64,000 bases of DNA, taken from Pieris napi (Eukaryota; Arthropoda; Insecta; Lepidoptera; Pieridae). The position numbers and the translations under genes are program-made. Below, one piece after another: positions 54,301 through 63,756 of the stretch (positions are counted from its first letter, which is position 1; the number at the start of each line of letters is the position of its first letter). The notes under the pieces are model-generated. The model saw nothing but the letters and a program-made list of their open reading frames with translations, was not told the DNA's origin and searched no databases. The stretch spans positions 4,464,001 to 4,528,000 of the forward strand of contig NC_062245.1 in assembly GCF_905475465.1 (NCBI RefSeq), in the 5' to 3' direction.

Positions 54301-56049
54301 CGTTTAGTAGTAAGAAGTATTCTACAATTTGTTAGTCTTTTCCATGGTGAGAAGTTGTCCAAAAATCCAATAAGATTATACATTGCATTTAGTAATTAGT
54401 TTGTTGTATGACCAAAAAAAGATTGTAAATAATTCATTTTTATTGTTAAATAGTATAATATCTTCTAAAGTAAATCCCCAAAATTATACACATTATATTA
54501 GTACGTATATTTTATAGGTTTAAATTGATTCGCAATATAAATGTTCCCAGAATAACGCATATAATGCTTAGCCGGTTTTCTTGGATTCGATTTCCCCCGA
54601 GCCAAATCTATTTTGGGTTGTTAAAAAATCGTATTGACTAAGCTCCACTGGGAAAACGACTAGTTATTCGTATGTCCTGATAAGCCAATTCCCCGCCTGC
54701 AAGAAACCTTAATCATGTAGATGTCAATGAGATCCCAACTCAAATATTGTTATAGCAGGCAAAATATATGCAACAAAACATTGTAACATAAATGATACTA
54801 ATATAAAATATTGCTACGTAATTTAGTAATATAAGTACTGTAGACATTGCTTTTGAATAAAACCTAACGAAGCATACATTTTATCGTTGGATCTTCTTAG
54901 GGGGTTATCTATTGAAGTAGCGTGCAAATGGGTAATAATTGAATGATCTTGATTACTATTAATTTTTTTTGTATTTAGTAAATAAATTATATGAAGATTA
55001 ATTATTCTCTGGTTGGTGTTTTTATATATCATTTTATAGTGAACTATGTTAAATGATATATATTCCGTAAGAAAATTCGGTGGAGTATATCTCGTAAAGG
55101 GATTTTGCGTCAAGAATGTCTTTTCCAAGAACGTTTCGTTTTAGTTACTATTGATCTTGTCTCCGTTAATAGAGGCCGCCTACCTATTCTTGTGTGAGAA
55201 AAACACAAAGAAAATTCGCAGGAAACTCATCCAAAGCGAAACGAGAATAAAAGAAATGTAATCGATGTTACGCGGACTTTTGTAGCATATCGTTACTGAG
55301 TATCACTAGGGTCAATCTTTGTGTGAAGTTTCCGGAAGAAAAAGAGAAAAACCCTTTTACCAGGATAATAAGTTCACGTGTTGAAGCTATAAATGGTGAA
55401 AGACATAATCAAATTGGTGTGTAGAAATGGCTTTTAGTTAATATTATTGTTTATGTTATGTTATTTCTGAGTGTATCTTCTAATTACTATGCGATTTATT
55501 TTACTTAGATTATCGAAGATATTTATTAAGTAAAGATAAAAGAAAGTTTTTACAATTATTTTTTAATATTAACAAAACCTTAAAGTAAAACCGTTTTATA
55601 TTCGTCTTCCTGGATATTTCAAAGAAAAAATTATAGTCTATAATATTTTGCATGTAACTTGTGGATAAATCGGCGGTCAGAACCTAGATTTAGTGTATAC
55701 AAAATTATGAATTACCTTTAGCAGTCCTGCTTTCATACACCTCCAAGTCTAAAGCGTCACTTTTATCCTCCGTGTTCGAGAATTTGAAGGTAAAATCGTT
55801 CCAGTCGAAGCTGATCGCGTGACTTGTGAGTAACCGCGTTAGGGGATCCTTGCTTCTCGCCTGTCTTGCATTTTCTACTGGCTCTATCGTAAATGTGTCA
55901 AAAAGCTTCACCGCTTTCCTCTGCCTTATACTCCTAACGAATTCTCTAGTCATAAAGTCTATACATGTTGCGTTATCACTGCAATTTAGTTCGACAAGGG
56001 CTCTAGCTTGGCCCACTAAGGCAAACGCGAATAAATATATTAAATTCAT
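42129..56049 (-). CDS. Osiris (DUF1676) family protein, isoform B, 261 aa
   Basis: Exons on the minus strand: 56049-55716, 50071-49991, 46331-46139, 42306-42129. The sum is 786 nt and all phases join. The product has a signal peptide (MNLIYLFAFALVGQARA), Cys pair C23/C29, and a DUF1676 N-terminal body (FMTREFVRSIRQRKAVKLFD, FTIEPVENAR). An acidic/Pro linker follows (exon 2), then a very basic RTRRRHKRK run (about 137-145), a hydrophobic segment about 149-195 and a KKLYENYTG end. The tail is Pro/Met/Tyr-rich, starting VPETSNFIWKLAQYVKFLFG and ending SMTMPANQ. The length and architecture match usual Osiris proteins. The exon 3 to 42306 join is inferred from phase and coding quality; no transcript is seen. 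Confidence 0.8.
42540..43800 (-). CDS. Terminal exon A of Osiris gene 3, unusually long
   Basis: Acceptor TTTAAATTCCAG (43801-43812), stop TAA at 42542-42540. Inside it lie two strong-looking donors that are apparently not needed: ATG|GTAAGT with GT at 43549-43548, and AAAAG|GTGAGC with GT at about 42782-42781. Either would be phase 1, and joining to exon B would give a short out-of-frame end. Confidence 0.85.
42540..56049 (-). CDS. Osiris family protein, long isoform A, 622 aa
   Basis: Uses the same exons 1-3 (56049-55716, 50071-49991, 46331-46139) followed by a 1261-nt exon 43800-42540; total 1869 nt. The exon 3 donor leaves GG, and exon A supplies C (Gly) and continues AGLQNHPFLYSQYPIDFPS. 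The 419-residue tail is Ser/Gln/Met-rich at first (like Osiris tails). A helical part follows (SSLLKFLEPVVSQIRSFVDP), then long Lys/Arg/Tyr-rich stretches and finally a hydrophobic-acidic patch (LLMYFLDLFDDFVEVHE) before a Lys-rich end. More than 400 open codons in such AT-rich DNA cannot be chance. The tail has no domain I know. Confidence 0.8.
43801..46138 (-). other. Intron 3 of Osiris gene 3 (2.3 kb)
   Basis: AT-rich with no repeats or coding stretches recognised. For isoform B the intron runs 42307-46138. Confidence 0.6.
46139..46331 (-). CDS. Exon 3 of Osiris gene 3 (basic run and hydrophobic segment)
   Basis: Acceptor TTTTTTCAG; donor GG|GTGAGT. It encodes RRRHKRKVMQAVIPLLFG, then an Ala/Val/Ile-rich segment, and AKKLYENYTG. 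The split codons at both ends match the neighbours. Confidence 0.93.
47815..47864. repeat. Perfect 23-bp hairpin with a 4-nt loop
   Basis: CACGTAGGGTTATAGAAAAT... (47815-47837) and its exact inverted copy (47842-47864) surround the loop AGCA. The geometry is the same as the hairpin at 33239-33288, but the sequence is unrelated. Confidence 0.9.
49453..49880 (+). mobile_element. Non-autonomous Helitron, family 3
   Basis: Starts TCTATATATATATATAAATG after an A. It has the 'aaacggcttgaccgatttgt' block and ends GGCGGTACGATGTTCGCC (hairpin) then AGGCCAGCTAG with T outside. It is 428 bp and has no coding sequence. Confidence 0.75.
49991..50071 (-). CDS. Exon 2 of Osiris gene 3 (linker)
   Basis: Acceptor AATTTCAG; donor CCA|GTGAGT. 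It encodes the hydrophilic linker DVSDEAPKKSNSKVEEEVPQ followed by DKTPKRT. At 81 nt it is too short for ORF searches, but the splice sites and phases fit on both sides. Confidence 0.85.
51225..51379 (+). mobile_element. tRNA-derived SINE, family A, 3' part
   Basis: 'cagtacggttaaggaaacg', 'gtgtcaggcacagaaagctt', 'gatatctgaggcc' and 'gattgtagcaccactg' with a T-run. The tRNA-like head is absent. Confidence 0.7.
53505..53715 (+). mobile_element. tRNA-derived SINE, family A, strongly decayed
   Basis: 'gattctcatacctaaggtc', 'cattggctgt', 'ttttgaggaaacgagca', 'aagactcaaaacgaagatg' and 'gagatctaagaccaagacc' follow the family order. Confidence 0.55.
55716..56049 (-). CDS. Exon 1 of Osiris gene 3 (signal peptide, Cys pair)
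   Basis: The ATG at 56049-56047 (context CCAAAATGA) starts a clear signal peptide. The frame is open for 9 codons further upstream without an ATG, so this Met is the start. Donor AAAG|GTAATT. C23 and C29 are the Osiris N-terminal pair; NCSDNAT gives a possible N-glycosylation site. Confidence 0.93.
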
Positions 56050-56122
56050 TTTGGTCACAGCACAACACGTCACCAATCCATTTGTAGGTCACTGTTGGCA
56101 CCACCGCCGGTGGTTGCTTCGT

Positions 56123-56158
56123 CAATGAGCCCCCGTATCGGCTGTTCATGATTTTTAT
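56123..56158 (-). promoter_or_regulatory. Core promoter of Osiris gene 3: TATA and initiator
   Basis: On the minus strand ATAAAAAT (about 56158-56151) is followed about 30 bp later by TCATTG (56128-56123), an arthropod initiator-like motif. This spacing is correct for a TATA/Inr promoter and gives a 5' UTR of about 78 nt. Confidence 0.6.
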
Positions 56159-56159
56159 C

Positions 56160-58174
56160 CCCGGTCACGGCAGAATGACCACGTGCAATTTTTTTTTCGT
56201 GTTCCTATTTATTTGCGAGTACCACTTTTCTTTCCTCGCGTGTTCGATTACTTTCCGTTAGGATGACATTTGTGTGTGATAAATTTTGTTTCGCAAATTT
56301 TAATAATCGTTCATTGCCAAAAATATTTTTATCGACACGTCAAAACGCTTGTCATAATCAATTAATATTAAACTAACAAAAACAGTGAAAAATTATATCG
56401 TTTACATTTCAGGATCAAATTCAACGATTTATATATTTTCATCGGAAAAAGCGTTCATAGTAATTATTGTTCGGAATTCATAATAACATACAAAATATTT
56501 ACAAAATGTTCGTAATAAAGACATACGTAGACGACAATTCTAGCTAATATTAATTTTATCTCTAATATTGCCAGCTCTTTGATATCGTACGTATTAATTT
56601 CTCGAGAAAATTAAAGTTAATAAGAACCATTTATTTTTGAATTGTTATTTATCCTTTATTGTTGTGTTTGTGGCATTTCTCAATTAGCATATTACAATGT
56701 TTAAATACAGATAAATGTACTATTAAGAAAATTTACTTTGCTATTTTTCGCTTTCAAAATCGATTTAATGTTACATTTTTGTTTATCCGAAAAACAAAAT
56801 AAGTTTTCGCAACCCTAGAGAACATTATCCATTTCTTAACGTTACGTAAGAAATCAGCTTTCTGTGCCCTTTAAACCCAAAAAAATATTCATCTCGAAAC
56901 ATAGAACCCAGGATCGACGCGTACATACACACAAATTATAATAAATTAAAAGCTATTCATTAAGTTAGCCTATTTAAAAATATATTGTTGAAATGAGATA
57001 TCCTATAATTTAAAATATTGTCACGTAGAAGACGCCCTGATTTGTCGGTGTTAACTTTGAATGAACATCATTACATGGCTAATGGCTTATTATAATGATG
57101 CCGAGGCGAAATAGTTGGCAATGTAGACGTAAATTTACTAGCATTACTGTTTTACTTATCATTGTAGATTGTTCTTGCGCTTGTGGATTGTGATGAAATT
57201 AAGTAAAATAACGTTTTTAGGAACGCAACTTGGATATGAATATAAGAACATACACTGAGTCGGATTTCTTATTTTATATTTTACATGTAATTAAGCACAT
57301 AGAAAGAGCATTCATATAATCGACATTATAGATAGATAGACGAATTAAATTAATTTCTCTAAAACATTAAGAAGATATTAGAGGCATTTAATGTATATAT
57401 GTATTTCTTTTTTGACGTTCATAAGTGTACATTATGAATAAATGATTTTTGATTTAAAAAAAAAACACTCAATTACTGCCCATTTTTTTTGTTTTTTTTT
57501 TTGCAATAGCTAATATATATTATATGAATATAGGTAAAGCAGTCATGACCAGTACATCCCTCCGTGTATACTAACCCACAAATTATTCACAAGATTAGCA
57601 TACCATTCCTACCTACTTTTTATTACTACGCTGTTCTTTACATTTGTTCGCACGCAACATTATATGCGTGATCTACTTCTTACCCTGTCTTTATTCGCGT
57701 AGAAAGTGAATTCCCATCTCCTTATGAGGAAGAAATGCTTAGCTAATCTATAATCGTTGTATGTATAAGTTACATATTTATTTTATTAGTGTGTAGTGAA
57801 CCACTCAAAAGGATAAGTGATATTCAGTTATTCAGTAATCAATTTTCATAAAAGGCAAGTAGGTGATCTGCCTCTAATGCCTTAAGCAAGTCATAATTTT
57901 TAAGTGAAAAGTCCGTTCGGGTTCAACCAGAGTTTGAATGCAGAAGATCCTCACGTTGGGTGGGACTCAAAAACCGCATCATTTTACAATAGTTACGTTT
58001 TAAAATAAATAAGATTTATTAATAATCATTATTATATAAAACGACAAAAAATAATATTTTATAAAGCTTTTGATAAGGACGTATTCATCTACATACCTTT
58101 ATATGTAGACGTAATGATAGAGGACTAATTTCAAAGAATAAATCTATTCAGAATAAAGTTATTCCGATTATTAT
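56160..58174. other. Upstream flank of Osiris gene 3
   Basis: Only a LINE end (57370-57465) and a SINE tail scrap (about 57853-57900) were recognised. The rest is AT-rich and unassigned. Confidence 0.45.
57370..57465 (+). mobile_element. LINE 3' end (family X)
   Basis: 'ggcatttaatgtatatatg', 'tttgacgttcataagtgtac', 'gaataaatgatttttgattt' then A-rich sequence. It is the mirror counterpart of the end at 2673-2770. Confidence 0.55.
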
Positions 58175-58372
58175 TATATGTGCCACATAGTGGAACCAGC
58201 TGCCCACTGAAGTAATTCGAACCAATTCGACTCATAGTCCTTCAAGAAAAGAGCGAACCAATTCTTAAAAGGTCGGCAACGCACTTGCGACCCTTCTAGC
58301 AAGCAAGAGTGTCCACTTAACATCAGATGAGCCTCCAGCCCGTTTGCCTCCTGTTACATAAAAAAAATGTTA
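58175..58372 (+). mobile_element. 3' fragment of a non-LTR retrotransposon (family Y)
   Basis: 'gtggaaccagctgcccactg', 'gaaccaattcgactca', 'ttaaaaggtcggcaacgcac', 'catcagatgagcctcc' and 'cctcctgttacataaaaaaa'. The longest family Y copy here. Confidence 0.65.
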
Positions 58373-58897
58373 GACAATCCTATCTAGGAACGAAACGTAT
58401 TTAATTAAGTTATTATAAGTATTTTAATCAGAGTTAGAACTAAAATATCAACGTCTTCATAAATGAAATTGCTTCAAAAACCTATTGTGTATTCTATCAA
58501 GGAACAAAAAGTTTTATTTGTAACTTTCTGTTGCGTCATGAAACATAAACTATAAAACCATGTTTCGCTTAATATTTGTAGTTTTATATGCGAGGTGGAA
58601 ATGCAATCCTGTCTTCCTTGAGTTCTGCTAATCAGTTTATAGAAGGAGATCTCTCTATCTCCGTCTATGGACCTGCAATCTTGCCAAACCAGATTGTTGC
58701 AATGTAAAGTAGATTTTGTCCTACGAAACAGCAGATCACAGCAGGCCTTTTAGACTTTGAGTCGCACAATCTATACAGCATCTTTCTGCTGGAACGCGTG
58801 TCCTTTGGAGAGCTGCCATCGTATTGGAAGGTTAGTCAAATCAAAGTATGATATTATATAATGCAATTTTTATCACGGCTTGCTTCATATTTGTGGA
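58373..58897. other. Unassigned DNA with a possible decayed coding remnant
   Basis: The plus strand 58587-58690 reads MRGGNAILSSLSSANQFIEG and on to VAM before a stop. Another frame, 58711-58833, reads through TKQQITAGLLDFESHNLYSI. The codon mix is less AT-driven than the surroundings, but I recognise no family. Confidence 0.25.
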
Positions 58898-61800
58898 AAT
58901 GAAATGAAATGAAATGAAATGAAATAGTTGAAATGAAATAGTTTATTCTTGCAAGTAGGACTATATAAATCACTTTTACAATGTCTTCCTAAACTAGATG
59001 AAGTCGACATTTCCTAACTGACTGCCCTGAGAAGAAATGTCGAAACAAACTCGGGGGTCTTGGTCTCTTTTATAGTCCAGATAATACAATAATAAATTAA
59101 TAAGTTGGTGTAAACAAATGCAGAGTATTTACTGGACTGGTCTTTGGAAGAAAGAACCAGATCGATCTGAGCAAGCCTGCGCCAGCAGACGGCTAGCATG
59201 CCCCGAATAGCTCATGCAGCTCAACCATTTTTGAGGGAGCTGCACAACCCGGTACACAACAATACCGCCAGTGGCACCATAAAAATATGTGGGGCAACAA
59301 CTCACTCAGATCGCCAGCCCAAAATAACTATAGACTAAAATGTATCAAATTATAAATCAAGCAAAAGAGTTTATGATATACCCGCATAATGTTTACACTT
59401 ACAATGGATACAAAATGTATTTTTAAGGTGTACCTTAAAGCAAGGAAAAAATAATGAAATTGAAAAATATAATCGTAATATAAACATTATTCACTTGGCA
59501 TGTCAAAGTGTAAAATATTGTATGCAAGAGCACAAAACATGTCAGTAATGTAGAGAAAAAAAAATGTAAAAAAATGAATATGCACTAGGCACAAACATGT
59601 CAATAGAATAAAATAAAATGCATATGCAAAAGCACAAGACATGTCAGATTGTAAATATGTACAACATGCAAAAAAAAAAAAAAAAAGAAGTGAAAGACAG
59701 CTTAAAAAAAAAACACAAGCGATAGCTGTATAAGCGAGCAGCTCAATCCCAGGCGTTTCTATCATTTAAATAATCGGATATCCTGTAATATCCTTTAGTT
59801 AATAATTTTGATTTAATAAAAAAATTAAATTTCTTAAGGGGAAGTTTACGAACATCCATAGGAAGTTTATTGTAAAAGCGTATACATTGACCCATGAACG
59901 AGTTGCTTATTCTATGAAGGCGAGTAGCATGAACTGTTAAATTATTTTTATTCCTAGTATTTCGGGAGTGAAGATCAGACAATTTGACAAAATCCGGTTC
60001 GTTTTTGTGAACATAAAGTAAATTTTCAAAAATATATTGTGAAGTTACAGTCAGAATGTTTATCTCTTTAAATTTCTCTCGGAGAGAAACTCTAGGACCT
60101 AAGTTATATATAGCGCGGACAGCTCTTTTTTGTAATAAGAAGATTGTATTAATATCCGCACAGTTTCCCCAAAGGAGAATGCCGTACGTCATCAAGCTAT
60201 GAAAATAACTGAAATAAACAATTCTGGCTGTATCCACATCAGTAATTTGTCTAATTTTCCTTACAGCATAGGCAGCTGAACTGAGCCTTCCAGACAATTT
60301 GTTAATGTGTGGGCCCCACTGTAGTTTAGCGTCAACAGTAATGCCAAGAAAAACAGTTGACTCAACAGGTTCCAACTCTACTCCATTCAGTTGTACATTG
60401 GTGCTTAACTGTCTCACATTAGGCGTAGAAAATTTTATTAATTTAGTTTTACTTGAGTTCAAAAGCAGATTATTAACATTAAACCAATGGACAACCTTAG
60501 ATAGTGCCAAATTAACATGGTCAAAATTTTCAAGTTGACGCTTAACTTTAAAAACAAGCGAAGTGTCATCCGCAAATAATAGGATTTTGTGATCATCCCT
60601 TACACAAAAAGGTAAATCATTGATATAGATAAGGAATAAGAAAGGACCTAGAATTGAACCCTGCGGAACACCCATAGTTACCACAGATCCTTTTGATTTT
60701 TTGCCATTAATATCTACACTTTGTATTCTATTGTCTAAATATGAACTGAGAAGTCTAAGAGCCTTATTTCTAATGCCATAGTGGTGTAGTTTCTTGATAA
60801 GTGTGTCATGGCAAACACAGTCAAAAGCTTTGGACAAGTCACAGAATATGCCTAAAGCATCCTGTGAATTCTCCCAAGCCTCGAATACATTTTTGAGTAG
60901 TTCCACACCTGCATCTGCAGTAGACCGACCCTTAGTAAATCCAAATTGTTTGGAGTGAAAAAGATTCTGTCTGTTAAAATGCTTTAGCATTTGCTTTAAA
61001 ATTATTTTCTCAAAAGTTTTGCTCAGTGTAGGCAAAATTGAGATAGGGCGAAAATTCGTAGGATCGGTTGTACTACCAGATTTGAAGAGTGGAATCACCT
61101 TGCTTAACTTCATTAAGTCCGGAAACACACCAGATGCGACACAAGAGTTGAACACAATTGCCAGAAATGGGGAAATACATTCAATTATTGAGGATATTAT
61201 TTGAACTGACAACCCCCAAAGATCGGTGGACTTTTTTACTTCCAAATCTTTAAATGCATCTAGAATGTCCTTAGCACTAACAACTGTAAATTCAAAACTT
61301 GTCCCACATTCTGCGACACAGTCTTTAAGTATGTTGTATGCGGAGCCGGAAGACGACAACAAAGTTTGAGTTGTTAATACAGGAATATTAGTGAAAAAAG
61401 ATTCAAACTCGGTTGCCACCTCCAAATCCGCCCTAACATCTATATCATTAATTTTAAGATGAAAATCATTATTCTTAACTGTGGTTCTTCCTATTTCAGA
61501 ATTAATAATATTCCAAGTAGTTTTAATTTTGTTTGCAGAAGATCGTATTTTGTTTTTAATGTGTAAAGATTTTGCGGCAGCGCAGGCTCTCTTAAAAGTC
61601 TTAGAGTAATTTTTAACATACTCCCTAAACCTTTCACTATGATCATGGTTCCTTTCATTATATAATTCAAATAATCTTATTCTGCTTTTAAAAATACCTG
61701 GTGTTGCCCAGTCACTAAACAAAACTCGATCACTAACAGAAACTGATCTAGATGTAAAAACCTTCTTAAACTGAGAATTAATTATGTTAAATAATGAAGA

Positions 61801-62030
61801 GTAAGCTTGGTCAGGGTTATTGTGATAAGGCAAACCAGGCAGTTTTTCATTTAAATTATTTTTAAAAAGTTCTAAACGATAACTGGTTACTGGAACAAAA
61901 TTAACATTTTTTCGATTTGCTTTAACAATGTCTTTAGTAAATGAAACCAATGGCATACTGGCAATGACTAAAGCACCCTTATTGATCCATTTTGTGTTAA
62001 ACAATATTTATGACAGGAGTTTATGGATAA
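58898..62030 (-). mobile_element. Non-LTR retrotransposon, 5'-truncated, with ATTTC repeat tail
   Basis: The coding part (62004-59743) is followed by an ~850-bp 3' UTR with A-rich, imperfectly repeated 'aagcacaagacatgtcag' units (59500-59660). It closes in a pentanucleotide tail (TTTCA repeats, 58898-58943 in complement) directly after AATAAACTATTTCATTTC. A short-repeat 3' tail is a LINE trait. No endonuclease domain is present, so the 5' end is cut near 62030. A target duplication was not found. Confidence 0.8.
59743..62004 (-). CDS. LINE ORF2 fragment: reverse transcriptase without endonuclease, 753 aa
   Basis: The reading is open through the linker and RT domains. Landmarks by residue: linker QAYSSLFNIINSQFKKVF (66-83) and DWATPGIFKSR (98-108); RT fingers KVIPLFKSGSTTDPTNFRPI (302-321); CDLSKAFDCV with catalytic D389; GVPQGSILGPFLF at 445-457; FADDTSLV at 477-484 with D479/D480; and a C-terminal thumb and tail to NDRNAWD. 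This is a Jockey/CR1-superfamily type RT; the clade is not settled. The usual N-terminal apurinic-type endonuclease is missing, and the first codon is TTG, so no proper start exists. It is a truncated but otherwise undamaged copy, so insertion was recent. Confidence 0.85.
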   Translation of the reverse strand: MFNTKWINKGALVIASMPLVSFTKDIVKANRKNVNFVPVTSYRLELFKNNLNEKLPGLPYHNNPDQAYSSLFNIINSQFKKVFTSRSVSVSDRVLFSDWATPGIFKSRIRLFELYNERNHDHSERFREYVKNYSKTFKRACAAAKSLHIKNKIRSSANKIKTTWNIINSEIGRTTVKNNDFHLKINDIDVRADLEVATEFESFFTNIPVLTTQTLLSSSGSAYNILKDCVAECGTSFEFTVVSAKDILDAFKDLEVKKSTDLWGLSVQIISSIIECISPFLAIVFNSCVASGVFPDLMKLSKVIPLFKSGSTTDPTNFRPISILPTLSKTFEKIILKQMLKHFNRQNLFHSKQFGFTKGRSTADAGVELLKNVFEAWENSQDALGIFCDLSKAFDCVCHDTLIKKLHHYGIRNKALRLLSSYLDNRIQSVDINGKKSKGSVVTMGVPQGSILGPFLFLIYINDLPFCVRDDHKILLFADDTSLVFKVKRQLENFDHVNLALSKVVHWFNVNNLLLNSSKTKLIKFSTPNVRQLSTNVQLNGVELEPVESTVFLGITVDAKLQWGPHINKLSGRLSSAAYAVRKIRQITDVDTARIVYFSYFHSLMTYGILLWGNCADINTIFLLQKRAVRAIYNLGPRVSLREKFKEINILTVTSQYIFENLLYVHKNEPDFVKLSDLHSRNTRNKNNLTVHATRLHRISNSFMGQCIRFYNKLPMDVRKLPLKKFNFFIKSKLLTKGYYRISDYLNDRNAWD

Positions 62031-63577
62031 GTGAAAATATATTATAAACGTAAAAACAATTCAAATGTATTATTAAGTAGGGAAAAATCGAAAAACCGAA
62101 TGTTATTAACAATATTAATTCTTGAATTAAATTTGAAAATGATTTATATGACAGTGCAAAATTCATAACAGTGCTTAACATTCTATTGTTGGTTTGAATA
62201 TTATTTAAATATTAATAAGATATTTCCATAAATATTACAATACCTAAATCATATGCGATTAAACAACCAAATCTTTGTAAAATTCACCGGAAAGAATTAT
62301 TATTCCTCTTCTATCTCTCAGTTCTTAGTTTCCTGATTATAAATAACCAGAATTTCTTAGGCTTTGCTATAATATACGAATAAATGAAAAATATTATTAG
62401 TAAAACAGTTTTGTTTCAAAAACGAAAATTCTAAGAAGCGTCTATCTCATTCAACAGAACAGCGAGATAGATAGATAGATATTGCATTTAATACCTTATC
62501 AATTGGTAAACTAATAATTAACATTAAACTTTATTTACCCTTATTTTCAAATTAATATCAATTTGAAAATATAATAATATATATGTTACAAGTTCTATGC
62601 TAATTATCTTGCCGTATATGAATTTAAATTATTGTTAAGTGAGAAGCTTACGGATGGTAGCTAAGTAATTACGGAAGGAATCAAATTGAAATTAAGTATT
62701 AATCAAGGACTACATTAATTATTAAAGTTAAGTAGAAACGGAACAGTGTTTCAGAAGTTAATCTACTATTTCTAACCAAAACGAGATGAATGTTGCGGTG
62801 AAAACATTAAATGAACGCTAGTATAATTAAATGTTTTCACATTTAAATTAAATATTTTTGAAATAATATTGCCTATTTGTTTTAAGCAATAAATAATGAA
62901 AATATTTGAAATCGGTCCAGTTTCTGCTTTATTCTAAATACACAAATCTTTCCTATTTATTATTTTAATATAGATTTATTTTGTTAACAATAACATATAG
63001 CTTTAAATATACAATGTTACTCGACCATAAATAAGTTAAAAGTGCTATTTGAATTAATACATTGTATGCAGCATGATAATTATTATACTATTATAGTATG
63101 GATATATTTGTTTAAAGGTTTCAGTTGACGCCCGGTAGACAGTAAGGGTGACCCCTGGGGGTTTAGTCAAGATGCCTTAACAGAAGTATACACACTAAGT
63201 AGAACGTGTAAAACTTAATTTGTATGAAAATTTGTCACTAACTGTCATTTTCATACAAATTAAGTTTTCTCCTTTTTACATACACTTCTGTTTCTGAGCT
63301 TTCCTCGCCCGACGTATAAGTATTGCAACACAGCGAGAAAATACCTGCCAGAATTAAGAGAGTACATAAATGAACCAACCGTTTTAATTTCTTATGTTCT
63401 GCTTAGGATAAGATTATATTGTAATGTATTAATTATTGTGTAATTAGTTTTATTATAAATAAATGTAATTAATTAAAATATTATTATTGAAAATGTTTAA
63501 TTAAATTCATGTTTAACTTTAAGAACAATGAGTCTCTTCCACCGGCGAATATACTTCTGTGCCTGTTTTACTGTTCA
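62031..63577. other. AT-rich flank with one long hairpin
   Basis: Only a short GATA run (about 62463-62480) and the hairpin at 63179-63292 stand out. Confidence 0.45.
63179..63292. repeat. Hairpin: 22-bp perfect inner stem plus outer pairing
   Basis: AAAACTTAATTTGTATGAAAAT (63210-63231) pairs exactly with 63247-63268 around a 15-nt loop. The outer ends ACAGAAGTATACACA (from about 63180) and TACATACACTTCTGT (to about 63291) also pair with mismatches. Confidence 0.8.
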
Positions 63578-63756
63578 GCCTTGCGATTCTGTAACTCACT
63601 TTTCGAGCTCTCACTGCGGTTTTCGCAGCGGCGGTCGCGCTCAAATCAGTCGCGAAGCAGTCATTTTACGATTTGGCATGAGCTTGTAGTTCATTGTTTA
63701 TCAGAATGCGAAAACCGCAGTGAGAGTTCGAAAAGTGAGTTACAGAATCGCAAGGC
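63578..63756. mobile_element. Palindromic MITE, family P
   Basis: GCCTTGCGATTCTGTAACTC at the left and its exact inverse at the right. The left arm is full length and the right arm shortened to about 46 bp; the centre matches 39370-39408 ('agcttgtag' to 'tttatcagaatg'). Confidence 0.85.

Larger units (their letters stand above)
50072..55715 (-). other. Intron 1 of Osiris gene 3 (5.6 kb)
   Basis: Two SINE relics (51225-51379, 53505-53715) are the only recognised contents. The rest is AT-rich; the open frames at 50369-50590, 53611-53826 and 54823-55128 have no supporting features. First-intron enhancers are possible but not visible. Confidence 0.55.

Noticed and set aside
55826..56128. 100-codon plus-strand frame
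   Set aside because: Shadow of Osiris gene 3 exon 1 on the other strand.
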